Below are positions 23,651-35,385 of a stretch of DNA of 35,386 nucleotides, one piece after another; position 1 is the stretch's first letter, and each line of letters begins with the position of its first letter. The DNA comes from Deltaproteobacteria bacterium HGW-Deltaproteobacteria-14 (lineage in GTDB: Bacteria; Myxococcota_A; UBA9042; PHBI01): the NCBI GenBank assembly GCA_002841945.1, contig PHBI01000057.1:1-35386 (forward strand). Direction: 5' to 3'. The translations under genes were made by a program, and so were the position numbers. The notes under the pieces were generated by a model that did not search any database, was not told where the DNA came from, and was given only the letters and a program-made list of their open reading frames with translations.

Positions 23651-24622
23651 CTACTCGCCGCCGTTGAACTTCGCCATCGCGGCGGCGACCTTCTCGTTCG
23701 TGAGGAGGGCCGGGTTGTTCTTGACGATCTCGGAGAGCTTGGTCGCGATCGAGGTGATCCGCGCCATGTTCTTCTGGGCGAACTCCATCGCCGCGGTCGG
23801 GTCGTTCTGGAGGCGCTTCTGCACGTCGACGAGCTTGGTGAGCTTGTCCTTGTTCGCGTCGAAGTAGGCGCTGAGCTCGTCACCGGCCTTGTCCGGGGTC
23901 GCGGCGTTGGTCGAGAGGATCTCGATCATCTTCTCCTGCGCGAGCAGGGCGTCCTCGAGCAGCGCCTTGTCGGCGTCGCTGAGCTTGGCGGCGGGGACGG
24001 CGTCGTCGCCCTCGTCGGTGACGGCGCCACCGTCGTCGGCGCCCTCGTCATCGCCGCCGTCCGGGCTGGGCGACAGCTTGGCCATCGCCGCCGCGACCTC
24101 GGGGGTGCTCATCAGCTCGGGGGCCTCCTTCATGAGGTCCATCGTGAGCTGCTGCATCTCCTGCAGCTCGGCGGTGTACTTCTGGAACATCTCCATGGCG
24201 GCGGACGGGTCCTCCTTGAGCTGCTTGCTCATGGCCTCGAGGTCCGTCTTGAGGGCGTCGATCGCGACGGTGTTCTCCTTGTGGAACGCGTCGATCGCCG
24301 CCGCGGCCGCCTTCGGGTCGGACTTGTTGGCCTTGAGCAGCTCGAGGGCCTTCTTCTGCAGCGCGAGGGCGCGCTTCATCGGGTCGCCGGTGGCGTCGAG
24401 CTTCCCGGTGGCCACCTCGTCGACCTTCGGGGCCTCGTCGGTCTTCACCTCGTCGGTCTTCACCTCGTCGGCCTTGGGGGTCTCGTCGGTCTTGGCCGGA
24501 TCGGCGGGCGTCGCGGGATCGGTCGCCGCGCTCGGATCGGCCGGGGTGTCCGCCTTCTTCGAGCAGGCGCCGGCGCTCAGGGAACACGCCGCCACCAGGG
24601 CGACGAGAAAGCGGAGCTTCAT
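23651..24622 (-). CDS. Helical lipoprotein with internal duplication
   Basis: The product is 323 residues. Signal MKLRFLVALVAACSLSAGAC ends in a lipobox with Cys20. Next is an acidic, repetitive linker (TDETPKADEVKTDEVKTDEA). Two copies of a helical domain of about 105 residues follow, at roughly 80-185 and 215-320. Both contain a run of long helices, a K.DPSAAMEMFQ / NDPTAAMEFAQ motif, and the same closing motif, PEVAAAMAKLSPS / EKVAAAMAKFNGG. The copies are separated by an Asp/Gly-rich spacer (DGGDDEGADDGG). The helices are amphipathic and likely pack as a bundle in the periplasm. GAGGA lies six bases before the ATG. No named family recognised. Confidence 0.8.
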   Translation of the reverse strand: MKLRFLVALVAACSLSAGACSKKADTPADPSAATDPATPADPAKTDETPKADEVKTDEVKTDEAPKVDEVATGKLDATGDPMKRALALQKKALELLKANKSDPKAAAAAIDAFHKENTVAIDALKTDLEAMSKQLKEDPSAAMEMFQKYTAELQEMQQLTMDLMKEAPELMSTPEVAAAMAKLSPSPDGGDDEGADDGGAVTDEGDDAVPAAKLSDADKALLEDALLAQEKMIEILSTNAATPDKAGDELSAYFDANKDKLTKLVDVQKRLQNDPTAAMEFAQKNMARITSIATKLSEIVKNNPALLTNEKVAAAMAKFNGGE

Positions 24623-24669
24623 GGGGAGTCCTCGGTTTGGTGCTGAGCTCCAACGCCCAGCGCCGGGGG

Positions 24670-24675
24670 ATTCTA
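24670..24675 (-). promoter_or_regulatory. -10 element for the duplicated lipoprotein
   Basis: Minus-strand TAGAAT is five of six to consensus, with TG directly before it. No good -35 is present. It gives a leader of about 40 nt before the ATG at 24622. Confidence 0.4.
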
Positions 24676-24784
24676 CACGTTTTCACTCGGGGGGAAACCT
24701 CCGTATGCGCTCCCCGTTGCGGTCCCGGACCTGCCCGCCATGCGGGCATGCTGGCCTCCCTCGACCTCCGCGTCGCGGGACTGA

Positions 24785-24812
24785 TTGGACCGCGCGGTCG
24801 GACGAGTATTGC
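24785..24812 (+). promoter_or_regulatory. Possible promoter for glgX
   Basis: TTGGAC (24785-24790), 16-base spacer, TATTGC (24807-24812). The predicted start falls at about 24818, on the ATG, implying a leaderless message. The -10 is weak. Confidence 0.35.
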
Positions 24813-24817
24813 GCACC

Positions 24818-26944
<2,127 letters not shown>

Positions 26945-26962
26945 GCCCGGCTGCGGGATGCG

Positions 26963-26991
26963 TTGACACCCGTGCCCTCGTCGGCTACGCG
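26963..26991 (+). promoter_or_regulatory. Promoter of the molybdenum hydroxylase operon
   Basis: TTGACA (26963-26968), 17-base spacer, TACGCG (26986-26991). Perfect -35, poor -10. Expected start near 26998, about 49 nt before the ATG at 27047. Confidence 0.45.
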
Positions 26992-27046
26992 GGTGGGAGC
27001 GCACGGCGCGCTGGTGGGCCGCGCGAGCGCCCCGCGGGGAGGTGAC

Positions 27047-29314
27047 ATGGGCAAGTACGTCGGCCAGAGCATGCCCCGCAAGGAGGGCACGGACAAGGTC
27101 ACGGGCCGCTCGCTGTACGTCGATGACATCGTGCTCGACGGCATGATCCACGGGACCACCGTGCGCAGCGCCGTCCCCCACGGGCGCATCACCGGGATCC
27201 GCTTCGACCCGGCCATACCCTGGGACGAGTTCGTCATCGTCACCGCCGCCGACGTCCCGGGGGAGAACGTCGTGACGATGCTGATCGCCGATCAGCCCTT
27301 CCTCGCCCACGACGTCATCCGCCACCCGGACGAGCCGGTGGTGCTGCTCGCGCACCCCGACAAGCACCTCCTCGCCGCCGCGCGTGAGCATGTACACATC
27401 GACGTGGATCCGCTCCCTACAGTCTTTGATATCGAGTCTTCGCTGCAGTGCAACACGCTGCTCTTCGGCGCCGACAACGTCTTCAAGCGCTTCGACATGA
27501 CCAAGGGCGACGTGGACGCGGCCTTCGCCCGCGACGACGTCGTGATCGTCGAGGGCAGCTACGAGACCGGCGCGCAGGAGCAGATGTACATCGAGCCGAT
27601 GGGGATGATCGCCGTCGCGGCGCCCGGCCAGGGGGTGACCGTGTGGGGCTCGCTCCAGTGCCCGTACTACGTGCACAAGGCGCTCAAGCCGCTCTTCGGG
27701 TTGCCGGCAGAGCAGGTCCGGGTCGTGCAGACGGTCACCGGGGGCGGCTTCGGCGGTAAGGAGGAGTACCCCTCGATCCTCGCTGGGCACGCCGCGCTGC
27801 TGTCGTGGAAGGCCGGCGGCGTGCCGGTCAAGATCATCTACGACCGGGCCGAGGACCTGGCCTGCACCACCAAGCGGCACCCGTCGCGGACGCGGCACCG
27901 GACGGCGGTGACCCGCGACGGCGAGCTCGTGGCGATGGACATCGACTTCGTGCTCGACGGGGGGGCCTACGCGACCCTGTCCGCCGTGGTGCTGTCGCGC
28001 GGGACGATCCACGCCTGCGGGCCCTACCGCTGCCCGAACGCCCGGGTCGTGGGGCGCGCCGTGGCGACGAACCTCCCGCCCCACGGCGCGTTCCGGGGCT
28101 TCGGCGCCCCGCAGTCGATCTTCGCCCTCGAGCGGCACCTCGACCACGTCGCCCGCGCGGTCGGCCTGCCGCCGGAGGAGCTGCGGCGCAGAAACCTCCT
28201 GAACCGCGGCGACACGACCGCCACCAGCCAGACGATCGAGGAGGCCATCGACCTCGGCGCGATGCTCGACGACGCCCTCAACATCGCCGGCTGGGCCGAG
28301 AAGAAGGCGGCCTTCGCGGTGCACAACGCCGACCCCGCCAACACGACCAAGAAGGGCATGGGGCTGGCGACGTTCTTCCACGGGTCCGGCTTCACCGGCT
28401 CGGGCGAGGTCTACCTGGCGTCGGTGGTCGGCGTCGAGGCCGGCCCTGGCGGCCACGTCACGGTGCTCGCCGCGAGCACCGAGATCGGCCAGGGGACCAA
28501 CACCATCTTCTCGCAGATCGCGGCCGACGCGCTGCGGATCCCCTACGAGCTGGTCGAGGTGGCCCAGCCCGACACCGCGCGGGTCCCCGACAGCGGCCCC
28601 ACGGTGGCCTCGCGCACCTGCATGGTGGTCGGCCGCCTCGTCCAGGACGCCTCGGAGGCGCTGGTGAGCACGCTCCGCGACGCGACCTTCCTGAAGGCCG
28701 GCGACTACACCGCCGAGCAGTTCGCCGGGGCGGTGGACGCGTACCTCGAGCGCTTCGGGACGCTCCGGATCTACAGCAAGTACAAGCAGCCTCCTGGCGT
28801 GGTGTGGGACGACAAGACGTATCGGGGCGCGGCCTACGCGGCCTTCGGCTGGGCGGCCTACGTCGCCGAGGTCGAGGTCGACACGCTCACCTACAGCGCG
28901 AAGGTCACCGACTTCGTCGCGGTGCAGGACATCGGCACGCTGATCAACCCGCAGCTCGCCGCCGGCCAGGTCGAGGGCGGGGTCGCGCAGGCCATCGGCT
29001 GGGCTATCTACGAGGGGGTCGACTGGCGTGAGGGCCACATGGCCAACAACCAGATGACCAACTACATCATCCCGACGGCCGCCGACGTGCCGCCGATCCG
29101 GGTCTATTTCCACTCGGTGCCGTTCAGCTACGGGCCGTCGGGGGCCAAGGGCGTCGGCGAGCTGCCGATGGACGGCCCCGCGCCGGCCATCCTGAACGCC
29201 ATCGAGGACGCCATCGGCGTGAGCATCCGGCGGGCGCCGGCGCTGCCCGAGGACATCATGGAGGCGGTGCTCGCCGCGGCGGGACCGACCACGAGCGAGG
29301 TCAATCATGGCTGA
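27047..29314 (+). CDS. Molybdenum hydroxylase, molybdopterin-binding (large) subunit
   Basis: The product is 755 residues of the xanthine dehydrogenase/aldehyde oxidase family. The protein starts MGKYVGQSMPRKEGTDKVTG, then YVDDI. Cofactor-binding segments include VTGGGFGGKEEYP (near 231), HGAFRGFGAPQ and STEIGQGTNT, and the catalytic glutamate is Glu705 in GAKGVGELP. These enzymes hydroxylate N-heterocycles, aldehydes or aromatic acyl-CoAs with water as oxygen source. The CO-dehydrogenase CSFR active-site loop is absent. Substrate cannot be read from sequence. GGAGGTGAC directly before ATG 27047 fixes the start; an upstream frame to 26963 is rejected. It is first in a four-gene unit with overlapping ends. 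Confidence 0.92.
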   Translation: MGKYVGQSMPRKEGTDKVTGRSLYVDDIVLDGMIHGTTVRSAVPHGRITGIRFDPAIPWDEFVIVTAADVPGENVVTMLIADQPFLAHDVIRHPDEPVVLLAHPDKHLLAAAREHVHIDVDPLPTVFDIESSLQCNTLLFGADNVFKRFDMTKGDVDAAFARDDVVIVEGSYETGAQEQMYIEPMGMIAVAAPGQGVTVWGSLQCPYYVHKALKPLFGLPAEQVRVVQTVTGGGFGGKEEYPSILAGHAALLSWKAGGVPVKIIYDRAEDLACTTKRHPSRTRHRTAVTRDGELVAMDIDFVLDGGAYATLSAVVLSRGTIHACGPYRCPNARVVGRAVATNLPPHGAFRGFGAPQSIFALERHLDHVARAVGLPPEELRRRNLLNRGDTTATSQTIEEAIDLGAMLDDALNIAGWAEKKAAFAVHNADPANTTKKGMGLATFFHGSGFTGSGEVYLASVVGVEAGPGGHVTVLAASTEIGQGTNTIFSQIAADALRIPYELVEVAQPDTARVPDSGPTVASRTCMVVGRLVQDASEALVSTLRDATFLKAGDYTAEQFAGAVDAYLERFGTLRIYSKYKQPPGVVWDDKTYRGAAYAAFGWAAYVAEVEVDTLTYSAKVTDFVAVQDIGTLINPQLAAGQVEGGVAQAIGWAIYEGVDWREGHMANNQMTNYIIPTAADVPPIRVYFHSVPFSYGPSGAKGVGELPMDGPAPAILNAIEDAIGVSIRRAPALPEDIMEAVLAAAGPTTSEVNHG

Positions 29315-29827
29315 GGTCGCCTTCGGCAAGGTCGCCATCACCTTCACGGTGAACGGGGTCGAGCGCACGGTCGAGACGTACCCGATGGCGCGGCTGCTCG
29401 ACGTCCTGCGCGAGGAGCTGCGGCTGACGGGGACCAAGGAGGGCTGTGGCGAGGGAGAGTGCGGCGCGTGCTCGGCCTTCGTGGACGGCAAGCTCGTCAA
29501 CACCTGCCTCGTGCCGGTCATCCAGGCCCGCGGGGCGACCATCGAGACGATCGAAGGGCTGGCGACCGGGGACGAGCTCCACGCGGTGCAGCAGGCGTTC
29601 ATCGACGCCGGCGGCGCGCAGTGCGGCATCTGCACGCCGGGGATGGTGTTGGCGACGGTGGCGCTGCTACGCGAGCACCCCGATCCCAACGAGGCGCAGA
29701 TCCGCGAGGGGCTCGCCGGCAACCTCTGTCGCTGCACCGGCTACATCAAGATCTTCGACTCGGTGGCGACGGCCGCCCGCGCCATCCGGGCGCGTGAGGA
29801 CGCCAGCGGCCACGGCGGAGGTGCGGC

Positions 29828-29831
<4 letters not shown>
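29307..29831 (+). CDS. Molybdenum hydroxylase, 2Fe-2S subunit
   Basis: The product is 174 residues that carry two [2Fe-2S] clusters and pass electrons from the Mo centre to FAD. The plant-ferredoxin-like N-terminal cluster is KEGCGEGECGACSAFVDG with the fourth cysteine in NTCLVP. The C-terminal helical cluster is CGICTPGM and NLCRCTGYIKI. This is the standard small subunit (CoxS/XdhC-type). Its ATG lies inside the end of the large-subunit gene (eight-base overlap), showing translational coupling. The Gly-rich tail SGHGGGAA is unremarkable. Confidence 0.95.
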
Positions 29832-30692
<861 letters not shown>

Positions 30693-30706
<14 letters not shown>

Positions 30707-31514
30707 GATCCACCGCGTGGCGTACGCCCCCGGGGCGGCGCTCTACGTCGAGGAGCTCGGCCGCGAGCACGGCGACACCGTCCTGTTCGGCCACAGCCTG
30801 CTGTGCGACGGGCGGATGTTCGCCGACCAGGTGACCGATCTGGCTCAGGACCACCACGTCCTCAACGTGGACTTCCGAGGCCACGGCCGCAGCGACGCCC
30901 CGCCGCACCCCTACGGCATGGTCGACCAGGCCGAGGACTACCTCCGGGTCCTCGACACCCTCGGGATCGAGCGGGCGACCTTCGTCGGGATCAGCATGGG
31001 CGGCATGGCCGCCCTCCGGGTGGCGATCGCTCACCCCGACCGAGTCCGGGCGCTCGTCCTCATCGACACCAGCGCGGGTGGCGAGGAGGCGCTCAAGCGC
31101 GCCCGCTACACCGCGCTCGCGACCACCGCGCGGCTCTTCGGGCCGCGCCCGTGGCTCACCCGCCAGGCCTCCGCCGTGATGTTTGGCCAGACGTTCCACC
31201 GCGAGCACCCCGAGATCGTGGCCCAGTGGGAGGACGCGATGGGCCAGATGGACCGCCGGGCCATCGCGCTGGCGGTGAAGATGGTGGTGGGCCGCGAGGA
31301 CCTGACCAGGCGCCTACACGCGATCCAGGCGCCAACCCTGGTCATCGTGGGCGACGAGGACGTCGCGACGCCGCCGGTCTACGCGAAGACCCTGTCGGTC
31401 GCGATCCCGGGAGCGCGCCTCGAGACCATCCCGATGACCGGCCACCTGTCGACCATCGAGCGCCCCCGGGTCCTCGCCAAGCTGATCCGGCACTTCGTCG
31501 AGCAGCAGGCCTGA
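30693..31514 (+). CDS. Alpha/beta hydrolase, lactonase/esterase type
   Basis: The product is 273 residues. The fold is complete: oxyanion region FGHSLLCDGRMF, nucleophile elbow GISMGGM, acid GDEDVATPP, and histidine GHLSTIERP. FRGHGRSDAPPHPYGM is typical of the 3-oxoadipate enol-lactonase-like subgroup. It starts (GTG) 14 bases inside the FAD-subunit gene, so it belongs to the molybdenum hydroxylase operon. This suggests that the hydroxylase product, or a downstream ring, lactone or ester, is opened by this enzyme; the actual substrate is unknown. Confidence 0.87.
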
Positions 31515-31577
31515 CCCCGGTCACGCCCTCCCGCCGTCCGCTCCGCTCCCGCTCGCCCTCACGCGTTTGCGCTGCAT

Positions 31578-31630
31578 CACAAAGACGAAGGGCGCCCCGT
31601 GGGACGCCCTTCTCATCCATGTTGCGATGC
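31578..31630 (-). terminator. Hairpin element 2 (CACAAAGAC / GTTGCGATGC type)
   Basis: GAAGGGCG (31587-31594) and CGCCCTTC (31605-31612) form a stem around a CCC/GGG extension. On the minus strand it is followed by GTCTTTGTG, and it lies just after the stop of the ASH/PKD lipoprotein (31637). Plus-strand flanks are CACAAAGAC (31578-31586) and GTTGCGATGC (31621-31630), as in elements 1 and 3. It also lies between convergent genes and may act in both directions. Confidence 0.75.
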
Positions 31631-31636
31631 GAGATC

Positions 31637-33631
31637 CTAGAAGAACGGCACCGGGTAGTTCGAGGTGATCTGGGGGGAGTTGCCGCCGACCTTGGTCACG
31701 GCCCCGGCCGGCCAGGTGATGGTGGCCACGTCCCACATATCGTAGTTCAGGAGCTGGACGTTGGCCCACTGCATCCGGAGCTGCCCGTAGATGTAGACGC
31801 GGATGGTCGCGAAGCTGATCCCGTAGCCCCAGTCGTCCCAGTAGTGGACGCCGACGCGGTAGGTCTTGCCGTTCTCCGGGAACGCCAGGTTCAGGTTCTC
31901 CGGACCCGCGCCGTCGGTGTCGTCACGGTCGAGGCTCGGGTCGTCGGTCGCGCCGGCCCCGCCCCAGTTCGGCGCGATGTTGGACCAGTAGCAGTCGTAG
32001 CGGCTGTCGAACCAACCGGCCGGGTTCCAGGCGCTCACGGCGCTCGGGTGCAGGAAGTGGAGGTCCACGTCGGAGCCGACCGACTCGCCGAAGGCGGTGA
32101 AGCCGGTGTCGGTCTCGTCCACGTCGCCCGGGGTGGTCCAGAGCAGCTCGACGTGGATCGCCTCGGGCGAGGTCACGTAGACCGTCTTGGTGGCCTCCTC
32201 GCAGGACGCGGTGCCGAGCGCGTCGTAGACCTTGAGCCGGAAGATGTACTCGCCGACGACGTTGGCCTCGAAGGTGGGGTTCTGCACGAAGGGGCTCGGC
32301 AGGAACACCGAGGCGGAGCCCGAGGGCTGCACGACCGACCACTCCCAGCCGGTGATGGCGCCGTTGGTCGCGGTGCTGCCCGTCGAGTTGAGGTGCAGCG
32401 TGGTCTGGGGGATGACCTCCTCGCCCTCGGCGATCGTGATGTTGGCGGTCGGGCAGCTGCCGTCGGTCCCGAAGCCGGACAGCTCGACGTCGTAGTTGGT
32501 GATGTAGGCGTTGGAGACGATTCGCAGCAGCCCCTCGTCCCCCTCGGGCGAGCCGCCCACGCCGATCGGCGAGACCGCGGCGGGGAGGTAGGTGACCGGC
32601 AGGTAGAGGGTCTGGCCCGGCTCGAGCTCCACCGGGAGCGTACCGAGCGCGATCGCGGTGATGCCGAAGGCGCCGAAGCCGTCGTCGGTCAGGGAGACGT
32701 CGGAGATGGTGAGGGCGCGGTCGCCGCAGGACTGGATCTGGACGTTGATGGTCGCCTGCTGGCCGACGAGCTTGCCGCCGAAGTCCACGCGGGTCGGGCT
32801 GACCTGGATGCAGGGGCCGGCGACGTTCGCGTACATCTCGATGGTGGTCCCGCCCGGGGCGCTCGGGTCGTTCGTGAGCAACACCACGGCGCCCTCGGCG
32901 GGCTCCGGGCCGCTGGCGGCGTAGGTGATGTCGAGGTGGTTCGAGGCGCCGGCGGCGATGGTCAGCGGGGTGTCGAAGGTGATCCCGGTCGAGGCCGTGG
33001 CGGCGCTGACGGGGAAGGCCTGGCCGCCCATGTCGAGGCTGTAGCCGGGGCTGCCGCTGAGGTAGAAGCCGGTGATGACGAGCTCGGCCGCGCCGGTGTT
33101 GAGGAGGGCCACGGACTTGGTGGAGGAGGCGTTCTCACCGACCGTCTCGAAGTCGACGACCTTCGGCTGCACGAGCAGGCGGGGGGTCGCGACCTCGGGG
33201 GAGATGTTGAAGACGAAGGTCTCGTAACCATCGATGGTCTTGTTCGTGGTGATCGTGACCCGCGCGTTCGCCCCGACGGCGGCGCCGGTGGGCGTGAACG
33301 TGACAGTGAACTCGTGGTCGAAGTCGTCCGGGTAGACGCGAATCGGCTCGGCGGCGCTGGGCGTCGGGAGGGAGGAGAGATAGAACGCGCCTTCGGGCAC
33401 GCTGGTCAGGGTGATGTCCCTGATCTCGAGCGGGCCGGTCCCGGTGTTGGATACGGTGAAGCGGGTCGGGAGGTTCGCGGTGACGTTGACGGTCCCGTTC
33501 TGCGAGATCGGGTTCGTACCGTCGCTGACCTCTACGCGCGGTGCCTGGCCCGACTGGATGGACCCATCGCCGCCGCAGCCCGCCATGACCACCAACACTA
33601 GGCCAACCGCTACCTCGATGACACGCCGCAT
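31637..33631 (-). CDS. Choice-of-anchor-D (ASH) / PKD domain lipoprotein
   Basis: The product is 664 residues. MRRVIEVAVGLVLVVMAGC is a lipoprotein signal with lipobox VMAGC. Three or more ASH-type beta-sandwich repeats follow, with motifs RFTVSNTGTGPLEIRDITLT, KSVALLNTGAAELVITGFYL and RVDFGGKLVGQQATINVQI. Next come a PKD-like domain (TNGAITGWEWSV, then VGEYIFRLKVYDALGTASC) and a C-terminal beta-rich domain with DVDLHFLHP, a form common in secreted proteins of Myxococcota. It is probably a surface or periplasmic binding or structural protein. ATG 33631 has GGAGGAGG four bases upstream; a GTG 18 bases further up is rejected. The 306 bases upstream (33632-33937) hold hairpin element 3 and the promoter of the divergent FliB-like gene. 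Confidence 0.87.
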   Translation of the reverse strand: MRRVIEVAVGLVLVVMAGCGGDGSIQSGQAPRVEVSDGTNPISQNGTVNVTANLPTRFTVSNTGTGPLEIRDITLTSVPEGAFYLSSLPTPSAAEPIRVYPDDFDHEFTVTFTPTGAAVGANARVTITTNKTIDGYETFVFNISPEVATPRLLVQPKVVDFETVGENASSTKSVALLNTGAAELVITGFYLSGSPGYSLDMGGQAFPVSAATASTGITFDTPLTIAAGASNHLDITYAASGPEPAEGAVVLLTNDPSAPGGTTIEMYANVAGPCIQVSPTRVDFGGKLVGQQATINVQIQSCGDRALTISDVSLTDDGFGAFGITAIALGTLPVELEPGQTLYLPVTYLPAAVSPIGVGGSPEGDEGLLRIVSNAYITNYDVELSGFGTDGSCPTANITIAEGEEVIPQTTLHLNSTGSTATNGAITGWEWSVVQPSGSASVFLPSPFVQNPTFEANVVGEYIFRLKVYDALGTASCEEATKTVYVTSPEAIHVELLWTTPGDVDETDTGFTAFGESVGSDVDLHFLHPSAVSAWNPAGWFDSRYDCYWSNIAPNWGGAGATDDPSLDRDDTDGAGPENLNLAFPENGKTYRVGVHYWDDWGYGISFATIRVYIYGQLRMQWANVQLLNYDMWDVATITWPAGAVTKVGGNSPQITSNYPVPFF

Positions 33632-33730
33632 GTACCCTCCTCCGGCCAATCGCGTGGTGGGATAGTCCCGAAAACACGAGGCGAAGTGAAGAGGAAGGTC
33701 TGATCGGCCAGTTTTTTTCTAAAGTTCTCG

Positions 33731-33780
33731 CACGAACAGCCGCGGCTAGAGCGCGCCACGGCTGCCTCATGTTGCGATGC
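33731..33780 (-). repeat. Hairpin element 3 (CACGAACAG / GTTGCGATGC type)
   Basis: AGCCGCGGC (33738-33746) and GCCACGGCT (33755-33763) pair with one G-U on one strand. The flank CAT-GTTGCGATGC (33768-33780) is the same as in element 2. Here no gene ends beside it: it lies in the divergent region between the ASH lipoprotein and the FliB-like gene, so it is a repeat copy and not simply a gene's terminator. Confidence 0.6.
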
Positions 33781-33867
33781 CACACGGTGTCACACCCTGT
33801 AACTCCGTTGGGTTGCCCGCCGCATCCGCGGTGATCACGGCGGGCGCGCGCCCGGGTTCCCCTGCCA

Positions 33868-33895
33868 TTGGATCCGCGGCCCGAACGGGTATCCT
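33868..33895 (+). promoter_or_regulatory. Promoter of the FliB-like gene
   Basis: TTGGAT (33868-33873), 16-base spacer, TATCCT (33890-33895). The -10 and spacing equal those of the NRAMP-fold gene promoter. A small hairpin (GTCGG-AGTAG-CCGAC) follows in the 36-nt leader. Confidence 0.5.
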
Positions 33896-33937
33896 CGGGC
33901 GGTCGGAGTAGCCGACGAGGACAGAGGTCAGCCAGCA

Positions 33938-35311
33938 ATGCTCGAAGAGCTCGACGGACAGCACCTGCAGCTCCGGTACATGACCCGGTTCCACTGCATC
34001 GGACCAGACTGCGAAGACCACTGCTGCTACGGCTGGCGGGTGGACATCGATCCGGACGCGTATCGCAAGATGATGATCGCGGCGCAGTTCTCGGCCAAGG
34101 AGATCGCCCCGAAGCTGCACGACTCGATCAAGGTGATCCCGGGCAGCAAGCGCAAGCGGACGCCGACCCGCTACCAGATCCGCCACGACGCCGACGACGC
34201 CTGCCCGCTGCTCGACGAGCGCCACCTGTGCGAGCTGCACAAGCACTTCGGCCACGCCATGCTGTCGGACGTGTGCGCGATCTACCCCCGCAAGCTCAAG
34301 CGCGTGGGCGATCACCTCGAGCTCACCGCGACCCCGTCCTGCCCCGAGCTGACGCGGGAGCTCATCCTCCACCCGGACGCCGCAGACGTGATCCCGCTCG
34401 ATCTCGACACCGTCGAGCGGCACAAGATCCAGGCCGGCATGGACACCCGGGACGTGCGCCCGTTCTACCGGGCCACCGTCGAGGTCCGCGACCTCGTCGT
34501 CGAGCTGATGGGCGACCACAGCATGACCCTCGAGGAGCGGCTCTTCCTCATGCTCTGGTTCGCCAAGCGGACCAACGAAGTGCTGCGAAAGCAGACCGCC
34601 CAGGGCGACCTCGCGCCGGTGCAGCGCGAGATGGCGCTGCTGCGGGACCCCAAGGTGAAGGGCGAGATATTGCGCCGCTTCTCGACCATCGAGGCCCCGG
34701 CCTCGGTCGCCCTGCTGGTCGTGCGCTCGATGGTGCGCCCGCACAAATCCCGCCACGCGCGCACCAACTGGAACCGCCTGACGACCTCGATCATCGACAG
34801 CTACGTGCGCCTGCGCGAGATCCTCCCGACGAGCGAGGACGAGGCCGCCCACGATCAGGCCGCGGAGGACAGCTCCGAGGCGGTGATGATGACCATCGGC
34901 GAGGTCTGGACCGAGTACCGGCGCCGCCGGGACCGCCTCCGCGAGCGCGTCGGCGACCGCATGGACCAGTTCCTCAACAACTACACCATCCACAACTGGG
35001 TCCACCGCCTGCCGACCGAGTCCAAGGACGTGCTCACCTACACCCTGCGCTACCTCGCGCTGCAGGCGGTCCAGAAGTTCACCGTCTACAGCGCGCCGCG
35101 CCTGCAGCGGGTCCTCGATGAGATCGAGGGCCTGCCGCGCGAGGAGGGTGACGCGCTCCTGACGAGAGCCCTCGACGAGGTCACCGTCGACGCCTTCTAT
35201 CAGCTGTCGCGACACATCGAGCACGGCGTGCTGATCACCTGGCTCGTCAAGATGCTCAAGCAGGCGGGCCTCTTCAGCATGGCGGGCGGCGTCTATTTGA
35301 TCAGGTTCTGA
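33938..35311 (+). CDS. FliB-like lysine N-methylase (YkgJ/FliB cysteine-cluster family)
   Basis: The product is 457 residues. The N-terminal cysteine cluster C-x4-C-x3-CC-x2-W (Cys20, 25, 29, 30; Trp33) and the second set CPLLDE...C...C...YPR...C (Cys89, 98, 113, 135) are the conserved metal/Fe-S-binding pattern of FliB, which methylates flagellin lysines in Salmonella using S-adenosylmethionine. The protein is longer than Salmonella FliB (about 400); the extra length lies in a charged C-terminal helical region. No flagellar gene is in the window, so another substrate is likely. A single gene with its own promoter; the start ATG 33938 is only loosely preceded by AGAGG. Confidence 0.82.
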   Translation: MLEELDGQHLQLRYMTRFHCIGPDCEDHCCYGWRVDIDPDAYRKMMIAAQFSAKEIAPKLHDSIKVIPGSKRKRTPTRYQIRHDADDACPLLDERHLCELHKHFGHAMLSDVCAIYPRKLKRVGDHLELTATPSCPELTRELILHPDAADVIPLDLDTVERHKIQAGMDTRDVRPFYRATVEVRDLVVELMGDHSMTLEERLFLMLWFAKRTNEVLRKQTAQGDLAPVQREMALLRDPKVKGEILRRFSTIEAPASVALLVVRSMVRPHKSRHARTNWNRLTTSIIDSYVRLREILPTSEDEAAHDQAAEDSSEAVMMTIGEVWTEYRRRRDRLRERVGDRMDQFLNNYTIHNWVHRLPTESKDVLTYTLRYLALQAVQKFTVYSAPRLQRVLDEIEGLPREEGDALLTRALDEVTVDAFYQLSRHIEHGVLITWLVKMLKQAGLFSMAGGVYLIRF

Positions 35312-35316
35312 CCTGA

Positions 35317-35385
35317 AACGGCAGGGCGCGGACCGGAGTCCGTAGCTCTCTCCGACGGCAGGTCGGGACCCGGAGGCCGCAGCTG
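35317..35385 (+). repeat. Tandem pair of 32-base repeats (copies 3 and 4)
   Basis: Copies at 35317-35348 and 35354-35385, starting six bases after the FliB-like stop. They match the pair at 951-1034: (A/G)ACGGCAGG then CCGGAG and G(T/C)AGCT at the same positions. In copy 3 the hairpin around CGGA is GGAC/GTCC where copy 2 has GACC/GGTC, so the pairing survives although the bases differ. The window ends one base after copy 4, so more copies may follow. Confidence 0.8.

Noticed and set aside
11883..24799. The 12-base palindrome GACCGCGCGGTC at 11883-11894 and 24788-24799
   Set aside because: One copy spans the stop codon of the GDPD-like gene and the other lies between genes. It is a CG-rich word expected by chance at this base composition.
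30803..33601. A 932-residue frame antisense to the ASH/PKD lipoprotein
   Set aside because: The lipoprotein frame has a signal peptide, ribosome site and domain motifs; the antisense frame has none.
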